A stretch of DNA of 6,036 nucleotides from JALZAQ01 sp038253885 (GTDB lineage Bacteria > Gemmatimonadota > Gemmatimonadetes > Gemmatimonadales > Gemmatimonadaceae), in NCBI GenBank assembly GCA_038253885.1, contig JBBSGP010000103.1:1-6036 (forward strand). Direction: 5' to 3'. The notes under the pieces are model-generated. The model saw nothing but the letters and a program-made list of their open reading frames with translations, was not told where the DNA came from and did no database searches. A program made the position numbers and the translations under genes. How positions within the stretch are numbered: position 1 is the first letter of the stretch; each line of letters opens with the position of its first letter. This document shows positions 1-4,857 of this stretch, in pieces.

Positions 1-2
1 AG

Positions 3-725
3 GGCGGCGCCGAGAGACCGAGTGGGCCATACCATGCCGGCGACAACGTGTACGCGTCCTATGAGCTGCTCGGCGCGAAGACCGATTCGCAGGCCAGGAA
101 TGACGTCGCTCTCAGCTTGTCGGTGATCGACCCATCGGGAACCCCGCTCGCGGCGCCGTGGCAGGTGGACGTGAAGGCCGCCAACAGCTCCCGCCTTCCG
201 ATCACCGGCAACTTTCACGTCCACCTTCCGCCCTTCGTTCCACCCGGTACGTACGCTCTCCGCATCGACGCCCACGACGCCGTGGCCAGCCGGGACGCCA
301 CCTTCAGCCCGACATTCGTGGTGGAGGGCACCCCGATTCCGGCCGCGACCGCCCTCGAGGTGCGGGATCTTCGTCTGTCCGCCACCGAGGACGGCGAGGC
401 GCTCACCCCTCCCGTCTTTCGCCCCGGCCAGACTGTCTACTTTGCTCTGCGGCTCTTTGGCGTGCAGTTCCGCGACGATCGCCCGGATCTCCACATCGAT
501 CTCCGGCTGCTCTCACCCACCGGCGAGGCCCTCCTGTCCAAGTCCGACTGGGTCGCCGAGCGGGACAGCCTGAGCTATCACCCGGCGTTCATGTTCTATC
601 CGCTGAACAGCTACGTGACGCTTCCCAGTGGGATCCCCAAGGGGAGCTACACCCAGGAGTTCGCGATCCGCGACGGTGTGGCAAACGCCAGCATCGTCTT
701 TCCAGCGAGGTTCGAGGTGCGCTGA
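3..725 (+). CDS. 3' end of a protein with tandem Ig-like beta-sandwich repeats (partial)
   Basis: The reading frame is open from the first bases of the window (first full codon at 3) to the TGA at 723-725, so the gene starts upstream; 240 residues are visible. A GTG at 48 is the first usable start inside the window, but the residues before it (ending PYHAGDN) continue the same fold, so it is probably not the true start. Two repeats of about 100 residues can be aligned by eye: residues 9-109 and 138-240. Each has a PG- or AGD-type turn followed by VY, a central SP/DP-x-G turn, a P-x-G-x-Y strand (PPGTYALRI and PKGSYTQEF), then a D-x-VA motif and a final PxFxV strand. This alternating pattern is typical of extracellular or periplasmic beta-sandwich (Ig/CARDB-like) modules. 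No catalytic motif or membrane segment is present in the visible part. Function is unknown; adhesion, cell-surface scaffolding or a C-terminal accessory part of a larger secreted protein are all possible. Confidence 0.75.
   Translation, partial: GGAERPSGPYHAGDNVYASYELLGAKTDSQARNDVALSLSVIDPSGTPLAAPWQVDVKAANSSRLPITGNFHVHLPPFVPPGTYALRIDAHDAVASRDATFSPTFVVEGTPIPAATALEVRDLRLSATEDGEALTPPVFRPGQTVYFALRLFGVQFRDDRPDLHIDLRLLSPTGEALLSKSDWVAERDSLSYHPAFMFYPLNSYVTLPSGIPKGSYTQEFAIRDGVANASIVFPARFEVR
27..722 (+). repeat. Two tandem protein-level repeats (beta-sandwich modules)
   Basis: The segments 27-329 and 414-722 encode two diverged copies of the same roughly 100-residue module, joined by a linker of about 28 residues that contains LEVRDLRL. 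The similarity is at protein level only; I see no long nucleotide identity, so this is an old duplication. The linker may itself be the first strand of the second module. If so, the matching strand of the first module lies before the window. Confidence 0.55.
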
Positions 726-804
726 CGCGGAGCGGGGCGCCGCGGGCCGCGCTCGCGCGCACCGAGACGCATCTGTCTGGACAGCGAGCGCGTGACGGAG
801 CAAC

Positions 805-921
805 ATGGACTCCTCTTCGAGCCGAGTCGTGTTTCCGATCGTTACGCTACATCCTCCCGTGCCCCCCGCTGCCGCTTTCCTGCCGTCCGTAGGAGTGCTC
901 CGCTGCTTGCAGACGTGCTGA
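805..921 (+). CDS. Possible 38-codon leader ORF coupled to the channel gene
   Basis: An ATG at 805 is preceded by GGAG at 797-800 with a 4-base gap, and the frame runs 38 codons to TGA at 919-921. That TGA overlaps the ATG of the TMEM175-type gene (TGATG, 919-923). The peptide starts MDSSSSRVVFPIV and is proline-, serine- and hydrophobic-rich, with almost no charge. I recognise no family. The channel gene has no good ribosome binding site of its own within 15 bases of 921 (the nearest AGGAG, 891-895, is 25 bases away), so translation reaching this stop could re-initiate at 921. The ORF may also be chance, because high-GC DNA leaves many frames open. The arrangement is seen directly; the coupling is inferred. 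Confidence 0.3.
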   Translation: MDSSSSRVVFPIVTLHPPVPPAAAFLPSVGVLRCLQTC

Positions 922-1520
922 TGGGGAAGGGGCGGCTCGAGGCGTTCAGCGACGGCGTGCTCGCGATCATCATCACCATCATGGTGCTGGAGCTCCGGGT
1001 GCCGCATGGCGCCGACCTCGCGTCGCTGCGTCCTCTCCTGCCGGTGTTCCTGAGCTATGTCCTGAGCTTCGTGAACCTCGGCATCTACTGGAACAACCAT
1101 CATCACATGCTTCTAGCCACGGAGCGGGTCGAGGGCGGCATCATGTGGGCCAATCTCCACCTGCTGTTCTGGCTGTCGCTCGTTCCCTTCGTCACTGGCT
1201 GGATGGGCGAGAACGATTTTGCGCCGACGCCGACGGCGACCTATGGGGCGGTGCTGCTGATGGCGGCCATCGCCTACTGGATTCTGCAGCAGACGATCGT
1301 GCGTCCGCAGGGCCGCGACTCGCTCCTGGCGACCGCTCTCGGAAGCGATCTCAAGGGGAAGCTCTCTCCCGTCTTCTATCTCGTCGCGATCCCAGCGGCC
1401 TTTCTGCGAACGTGGATCGCCGGCGCGCTGTACGTGATCGTCGCCCTGATGTGGCTGACCCCCGATCGCCGGATCGAGCGCGCGCTGTCGAACGAGCGCG
1501 ACGATGCGCCCCAGCCGTGA
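921..1520 (+). CDS. Bacterial TMEM175-type potassium channel (DUF1211)
   Basis: A 199-residue integral membrane protein. The first transmembrane helix carries the family signature R-x3-FSD followed by GVLAI (R5, F9, S10, D11). TMEM175 proteins are tetrameric or pseudo-tetrameric K+ channels in which helix 1 lines the pore, with hydrophobic Ile/Leu constrictions instead of a P-loop filter; here I16-I18, I20 and L24 lie on that helix. About six helices are visible: roughly 8-25, 39-57, 75-93, 105-125, 148-163 and 164-180, matching the single-repeat bacterial form of about 200 residues. The conserved NNHHHM stretch (58-63) and the WANLHLLF-x-LSLVPF stretch (77-90) also fit the family. The frame is open upstream to a GTG at 792, but that extension has no family features, and MGKGRLEAFSDG is the usual beginning, so I chose ATG 921. 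Likely role: K+ leak across the inner membrane. Its stop is 87 bases before the next gene. The family assignment is secure; ion specificity is inferred from the family. Confidence 0.9.
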   Translation: MGKGRLEAFSDGVLAIIITIMVLELRVPHGADLASLRPLLPVFLSYVLSFVNLGIYWNNHHHMLLATERVEGGIMWANLHLLFWLSLVPFVTGWMGENDFAPTPTATYGAVLLMAAIAYWILQQTIVRPQGRDSLLATALGSDLKGKLSPVFYLVAIPAAFLRTWIAGALYVIVALMWLTPDRRIERALSNERDDAPQP

Positions 1521-1536
1521 TCCGCGCGCACCTCCC

Positions 1537-1557
1537 GCCGGGTTCTTGTCGCCCGGT
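1537..1557. other. Small inverted repeat between the channel and SDR genes
   Basis: CCGGG (1538-1542) and CCCGG (1552-1556) form a 5-bp stem with a 9-base loop; a G-U pair at 1537/1557 could extend it in RNA. It could be a weak stem-loop after the channel gene or an operator over the candidate -35 at 1546. There is no T-run after it, so it is not a standard intrinsic terminator. Short GC-rich palindromes are common by chance in such DNA. Confidence 0.15.
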
Positions 1558-1574
1558 CATCCGCCGGCCATGAT
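1546..1574 (+). promoter_or_regulatory. Candidate promoter for the SDR-wtpA pair
   Basis: TTGTCG (1546-1551) and CATGAT (1569-1574) each match the sigma-70 consensus at four of six positions with a 17-base spacer. Transcription would start near 1581, ahead of the GAGG at 1599-1602 and the ATG at 1608. This is the best pair in the 87-base gap, but four-of-six matches occur by chance, and sigma consensus rules are poorly tested in this kind of organism. Confidence 0.25.
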
Positions 1575-1607
1575 GCTGGCTCCCACAACGTCGAGCGTGA
1601 GGCAACG

Positions 1608-2315
1608 ATGGAGTTGAGTGGTGCGAGGGTGCTCGTCACGGGTGGCAGCTCCGGGATCGGCTACGCCACGGCGCAGCGCCTCGTCCACGAGGGCGCCAAG
1701 GTGGCGATCTGCGGGCGAGACGCCGCGAAGCTCGAGCGCGCCGCGTCCGAGATCCACGCGGTCCCGATCGCGGCCGACGTGAGCCGGGAAGGGGACGCCG
1801 TGCGCCTCGTCGACACCGTGATCCGGGAGCTGGGCGGATACGACACGTTGATCAACAACGCGGGCTTCGGCCGGATGGCACCCCTCGTGGAGATCGCCAC
1901 CGACGATTTCCGGCGCGTCTGGGAGACCAACGTCCTGGGAGCAATGCTCGTCGCCCGTGAGTCGGCCCGGCACTTCGTCCCCGAGCGGCGCGGCAACATC
2001 GTGAACGTCGCGTCGACAGCTGGGAAGCACGGCTACGCCGGGGGCAGCGCGTATGCGTCGACCAAATTCGCATTGAGTGGGCTCACCGAGTGCTGGCGAG
2101 CCGAGCTGCGGCAGTTCAACGTGCGCGTCATGCAGATCAACCCGAGTGAGGTGCTGACGAACTTCCGCGCCGCTTCGGGCCGGCCGTCTCAGCCCGAGAA
2201 TCAGACCAAGCTGCACGCCGAAGAGATCGCGCACGTCATCGCCACCATGCTCGCCCTGGACGACCGCGGTTTCGTCGCCGAAGCGTCGGTCTGGGCGACG
2301 AACCCGCGGGACTGA
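1608..2315 (+). CDS. Classical short-chain dehydrogenase/reductase (SDR)
   Basis: A 235-residue NAD(P)-dependent oxidoreductase with a complete classical SDR motif set. The Rossmann glycine motif TGGSSGIG is at 11-18, D58 follows strand 3 (AADV), NNAG is at 83-86, and the catalytic tetrad is N108, S136, Y149 and K153 (YASTK). R37 in the CGRD turn after strand 2 points to NADPH rather than NADH. After the active site the chain has NPSEVLTNF (178-186) where many relatives have a PG-x-V-x-T pattern; this is a normal subgroup variant. The ATG at 1608 follows a TGAGG at 1598-1602 with a 5-base spacer. The protein resembles FabG-like 3-oxoacyl-ACP reductases, but the substrate cannot be read from the sequence, and the lone position outside any fatty-acid cluster argues against calling it fabG. 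It ends 17 bases before wtpA, so the two are probably co-transcribed. It should be a soluble cytoplasmic protein. Confidence 0.92.
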   Translation: MELSGARVLVTGGSSGIGYATAQRLVHEGAKVAICGRDAAKLERAASEIHAVPIAADVSREGDAVRLVDTVIRELGGYDTLINNAGFGRMAPLVEIATDDFRRVWETNVLGAMLVARESARHFVPERRGNIVNVASTAGKHGYAGGSAYASTKFALSGLTECWRAELRQFNVRVMQINPSEVLTNFRAASGRPSQPENQTKLHAEEIAHVIATMLALDDRGFVAEASVWATNPRD

Positions 2316-2332
2316 CCGCAGAGAGAGCTTCC

Positions 2333-3295
2333 ATGCGCCGAACACGCTCCCATCTGGTGCTGCTCGCCGTCGCGGCGACGATCGCCTGCGGCCGAGGCGG
2401 CGAGAGTGCGCGTCAGCCGGACGAGGCCGGTGACCGCGCCCTCATCGTCTTCAACGCCGGCAGCCTGGCCGGTCCGCTCCGGGCCGCTCTCGACAGCTTC
2501 GCGCTCCACAACGCGGTCGAGGTTCGGCAGGAGAACGCCGGCAGTGTCGAGGTCGCGCGCAAGCTCACCGAGCTGCACCAGATCCCGGACCTCGTGGCGG
2601 TCGCCGACTACGAGGTGATTCCCCGTTACCTCATGCCGGAGTACGCCACCTGGTACGCGCAGTTCGCGCGGAACCGGATGGTGTTGGCGTACACCGATCG
2701 CTCTCGCGGAGCGAAGGAGATGAGTGCGGACAGCTGGTGGCGCATCCTCGAGCGCCCCGGCATCGAGATGGGGCGCGCCGATCCGAGCCTCGACCCGAAC
2801 GGTTATCGGACGCTGCTCACACTCCAGCTCGCCGAGCGTCATTACAAGCAACCCGGACTCTACGCGAAGATCATCGCGGCTGCGCCGGCGCGAAACGTTC
2901 GGCCCAAGGAAGCCGACCTCGTGAGCCTCCTTCAGCTTGGGGAGATGGACTACATCTGGTCGTACGAGTCCATCGCGCAGGCATCGGGACTCCGCTATGT
3001 CACGCTCCCCCCCGAGATCGACCTGAGCTCGGCCGCGGATTCGGCATCGTACGCCACCGCCTCCGTGCGCGTGAAGGGAAAGACCCCGACGGACTCCGCC
3101 ACCATCCGTGGCGCGCCCATTCTCTACGGGCTCACGGTGCCAACGCGCGCCCCGCACCGGGCTGTCGCCGAGCGCCTTGCGGCCTTCCTCCTGTCTGCTG
3201 ACGGCCGCCGCATCCTGCGGGCGGCCCACCTCGACGCGATCGAGAATCCGGCGATCCTGGGCACGGGAGCCCCGGCATCGCTGATGAAGCACTGA
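2333..3295 (+). CDS. wtpA: WtpA-type tungstate/molybdate-binding lipoprotein
   Basis: A 320-residue periplasmic substrate-binding protein of the WtpA/archaeal-ModA type, which captures tungstate or molybdate for an ABC importer. Family blocks appear in order: FNAGSLAGPL (40-49), ENAGSVEVARKLTEL (67-81), VADYEVIPRYLMP (90-102), WYAQFARN (107-114) with AYTDRS (119-124), GRADPSLDPNGYRT (147-160), RPKEADLVSLL (190-200), GEMDY (203-207) with YESIA (211-215), and YGLTVP (265-270). In studied members the oxyanion is held by main-chain and serine contacts plus one Asp and one Glu; D150 or D154 and E212 are the candidates here, by inference. The N-terminus has a basic MRRTR start, a short hydrophobic core and Cys19 in the sequence TIAC, an imperfect lipobox. 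ATG 2333 follows a GAGAGAG purine run (2321-2327). It lies 17 bases after the SDR gene. No wtpB permease or wtpC ATPase gene follows; the next gene faces the other way. Tungstate versus molybdate preference cannot be decided from sequence. Confidence 0.88.
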   Translation: MRRTRSHLVLLAVAATIACGRGGESARQPDEAGDRALIVFNAGSLAGPLRAALDSFALHNAVEVRQENAGSVEVARKLTELHQIPDLVAVADYEVIPRYLMPEYATWYAQFARNRMVLAYTDRSRGAKEMSADSWWRILERPGIEMGRADPSLDPNGYRTLLTLQLAERHYKQPGLYAKIIAAAPARNVRPKEADLVSLLQLGEMDYIWSYESIAQASGLRYVTLPPEIDLSSAADSASYATASVRVKGKTPTDSATIRGAPILYGLTVPTRAPHRAVAERLAAFLLSADGRRILRAAHLDAIENPAILGTGAPASLMKH

Positions 3296-3299
3296 GGCC

Positions 3300-4745
3300 C
3301 TAGACCCGTTTGGTCTTCCACTTTCCGCGACGGAAGAGCATCGCGCTCGCTATGGCCAGGGTCGAGAACGCCACCGCGATGGCGATGAAAACTCCCCTCG
3401 GCCCGAGCCCGAGGCGCACCGCCAGCAGCCACCCCAGCGGGATCTCCCAGAGCCAGAAGACGAAGAGGTTGAGCAGCGTCGGAGTGCGTGTGTCACCTGC
3501 GCCGTTGAACGACTGCGTGATCACCATGCCGAAGGCGTACAGGGGAAATCCGAGCCCCACGATACGAAGTCCGTCCACCGCGTAAGCGGAGACCGAAGGA
3601 TCAGTCGTGAACAGCCTGATGATCGGGTGGGCGAGGAACAGAAAGGTCAGGCCGACGCCGCCGAGGAAGCAGGCGTTGTATGTCCCGGTGAGCCACACGG
3701 CATGCTCGGCGCGCTCCGGTTTGCGCGCCCCCAGCGCCTGCCCGACCATCGTCGCGGCCGCGTTGCTCAGGCCCCACGCCGGCAGGAGAGCGAACACCAC
3801 CAGCCGCACCGTGATCGTGTAGCCGGCGAGAGCATCCGAGCCAAAGGCCGCGAGGATGCGCACGAGCCCGATCCAGCTCGCCGTGGCAATCAGCACCTGC
3901 ACCGTGCCGCTGCTGGAGAGCTGGAGGATGCGGCGCATGATCGCCGGATCGAGATGCAGGTGGCGGCGACCCACCTCGAGATGACGGCCACCGCGGATGA
4001 GCTGGCTCACGGCGAACAGCACGCCGGTGCCGCGGCCGATGTTGGTGGCGATCGCGGCGCCTATCACGCCGAGGCGTGGGAACGGACCCAACCCGAAGAT
4101 GAGACACGGCCCCAGAAGGATGTTGATCGCGTTGGCGAGCCAGAGCACGCGCATCGAGATCGCCGCGTCTCCGGCGCCGCGAAAGACGGCATTGACCAGA
4201 AAGAGCAGGAGTACGGTCGCGTTCCCGCCGAGCATCACGCGGGTGAAGCCGGAGCCGATCGCGATCACCTCACGCGGGGCGCCCATCAGGGCGAGGAGAT
4301 GCGGGGCCAGCAGTGCTCCGGTCACGCCGAGACCGGCCGCGACGAAGGCGCCGAGGGCGAGCGCCTGCACTGCCGTGCGTGCGGCTCCCTCGGGATCCTT
4401 CTCCCCGATGCGGCGCGCCACCGTGGCCGCGGCCCCGATGCTGAGCCCCGCCGCGACGCTGTAGACGATCGAGATCATCGACTCGGTGAGGCCCACGGTT
4501 GCCACCGCTGCGGGTCCCAGACGGGAGACGAAGAAGACATCGGTGACCGCGAAGACACTCTCGAGCACCATCTCGAGCACCATCGGGATGGCCAGGATCA
4601 ACACCGAGCGGCCGATCGATCCTTCGGTGTAGTCGCGCCGCGAGCCGCGCAGCGCCTCTCTCACCGCCGACCAGAGATCGTCGGGCGGTGCGGGCGGTGC
4701 GGCGACGGGAAGCGGAAGGGGGAAGCTTTCGGAGGATTCCGACAT
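3300..4745 (-). CDS. MATE-family multidrug/cation antiporter
   Basis: A 481-residue inner-membrane exporter of the multidrug and toxic compound extrusion family, which expels cationic drugs or metabolites in exchange for Na+ or H+. Two homologous six-helix bundles are visible: the N-lobe from about 45 to 250 and the C-lobe from about 270 to 470. Paired motifs show the internal duplication: RGAGDAAIS (189-197) matches NGAGDTRTP (414-422), and VARRIGEKDPEGA (109-121) matches VGQALGARKPERA (334-346). D69 in the first helix (TDVFFVSRLG) fits the conserved aspartate of the N-lobe cation site. N208 is kept, but G212 stands where the N-x3-D pattern usually has Asp. Residues 1-45 are an extension rich in Pro, Ala and Ser and then basic residues; such tails are common in relatives. 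The ATG at 4745 has no clear ribosome binding site just upstream. The gene is convergent with wtpA and divergent from the alpha-galactosidase gene. Substrate unknown. Confidence 0.93.
   Translation of the reverse strand: MSESSESFPLPLPVAAPPAPPDDLWSAVREALRGSRRDYTEGSIGRSVLILAIPMVLEMVLESVFAVTDVFFVSRLGPAAVATVGLTESMISIVYSVAAGLSIGAAATVARRIGEKDPEGAARTAVQALALGAFVAAGLGVTGALLAPHLLALMGAPREVIAIGSGFTRVMLGGNATVLLLFLVNAVFRGAGDAAISMRVLWLANAINILLGPCLIFGLGPFPRLGVIGAAIATNIGRGTGVLFAVSQLIRGGRHLEVGRRHLHLDPAIMRRILQLSSSGTVQVLIATASWIGLVRILAAFGSDALAGYTITVRLVVFALLPAWGLSNAAATMVGQALGARKPERAEHAVWLTGTYNACFLGGVGLTFLFLAHPIIRLFTTDPSVSAYAVDGLRIVGLGFPLYAFGMVITQSFNGAGDTRTPTLLNLFVFWLWEIPLGWLLAVRLGLGPRGVFIAIAVAFSTLAIASAMLFRRGKWKTKRV
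3302..3335. terminator. Two short stem-loops at the convergent gene junction (weak)
   Basis: AGACC/GGTCT (3302-3306 and 3312-3316, 5-base loop) and TTCCG/CGGAA (3323-3327 and 3331-3335, 3-base loop) form two perfect 5-bp stems just past the wtpA stop. Both lie inside the last codons of the MATE gene. A bidirectional terminator would be expected where two genes meet with only 4 bases between stop codons, and these are the best candidates. Neither is followed by a real T-run on either strand, so termination here is a guess. Confidence 0.22.
4560..4584. repeat. 12-bp perfect tandem repeat inside the MATE gene
   Basis: CTCGAGCACCAT occurs twice in a row (4560-4571 and 4572-4583). On the minus strand it encodes MVLE twice (residues 55-62) in the first helix. 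The protein pattern PMVLEM-x-x-ES is itself common in related MATE proteins, so the DNA repeat probably reflects uniform codon choice rather than a recent slip. Confidence 0.5.
4683..4700. repeat. 9-bp perfect tandem repeat in the MATE N-terminal tail
   Basis: GGGCGGTGC is repeated twice without a gap. On the minus strand it falls in the proline/alanine-rich, non-membrane tail (PPAPP region, residues 17-21). Length variation would be harmless here, so this is a plausible slippage site. Confidence 0.45.
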
Positions 4746-4751
4746 CGCGCC

Positions 4752-4780
4752 GAGATGGGGCCGCGGCGCCTATCTGTCAA
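4752..4780 (-). promoter_or_regulatory. Candidate promoter for the MATE gene
   Basis: The minus strand carries a perfect TTGACA (4780 down to 4775). A 17-base spacer leads to CATCTC (4757 down to 4752), a poor -10. If used, transcription would begin at about the A of the ATG at 4745, giving a leaderless or nearly leaderless message, which would fit the missing ribosome binding site. The -35 match is exact; the rest is inference. Confidence 0.25.
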
Positions 4781-4791
4781 TGTCGTGGCCA

Positions 4792-4811
4792 GCGCGGCTC
4801 TTGAACCGCGC
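4792..4811. other. Inverted repeat in the divergent promoter region, possible operator
   Basis: GCGCGG (4792-4797) and CCGCGC (4806-4811) are perfect 6-bp inverted arms around an 8-base centre, CTCTTGAA. The second half overlaps the candidate -35 of the alpha-galactosidase promoter, a place where a repressor could act. GC-rich arms of this length can occur by chance. Confidence 0.25.
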
Positions 4812-4829
4812 GCCGTGCCGGATCATCAT
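4801..4829 (+). promoter_or_regulatory. Candidate promoter for the alpha-galactosidase gene
   Basis: TTGAAC (4801-4806) and CATCAT (4824-4829) each match the sigma-70 consensus at four of six positions with a 17-base spacer. Transcription would start near 4836, placing the in-frame ATG at 4828 inside the promoter and leaving the GTG at 4858 as the first usable start. It lies within the 112 bases between two divergent genes. Confidence 0.3.
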
Positions 4830-4847
4830 GGACGCACGGTCATCTTC

Positions 4848-4853
4848 GGAGAA
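4848..4853 (+). promoter_or_regulatory. Ribosome binding site that decides the alpha-galactosidase start
   Basis: GGAGAA ends 4 bases before GTG 4858, which is good Shine-Dalgarno spacing. The competing in-frame ATG codons at 4828 and 4780 have no such sequence before them. This supports the GTG start. Confidence 0.55.
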
Positions 4854-4857
4854 CCTC

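Noticed and set aside
726..765. GC-rich palindromic stretch after the first gene as a terminator
   Set aside because: Only about 5 bp of stem can be formed reliably (GAGCG/CGCTC) and there is no T-run; such palindromes are expected by chance here.
792..920. GTG 792 as the start of the channel gene
   Set aside because: The extra 43 residues have no family similarity or membrane character, and TMEM175-type proteins normally begin just before the R-x3-FSD motif.
965..983. ATC/CAT triplet run in the channel gene as a microsatellite
   Set aside because: It simply encodes the Ile-rich pore helix (IIITIM) and is not a regular repeat.
513..1106. A 197-codon minus-strand open frame spanning two genes and the gap
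   Set aside because: It crosses the ends of two convincing plus-strand genes and has a His/Arg-rich composition typical of shadow frames.
1557..2345. A 262-codon minus-strand open frame
   Set aside because: It lies opposite the SDR gene with its full motif set, and has no recognisable domain.
2201..3292. A 363-codon minus-strand open frame
   Set aside because: It lies opposite wtpA, which carries all WtpA sequence blocks; the antisense translation is low-complexity and Arg-rich.
4828..4857. ATG 4828 as the alpha-galactosidase start
   Set aside because: It has no ribosome binding site, overlaps the candidate -10 element and adds a polar segment before an otherwise normal signal peptide; GTG 4858 is better supported, although not proven.
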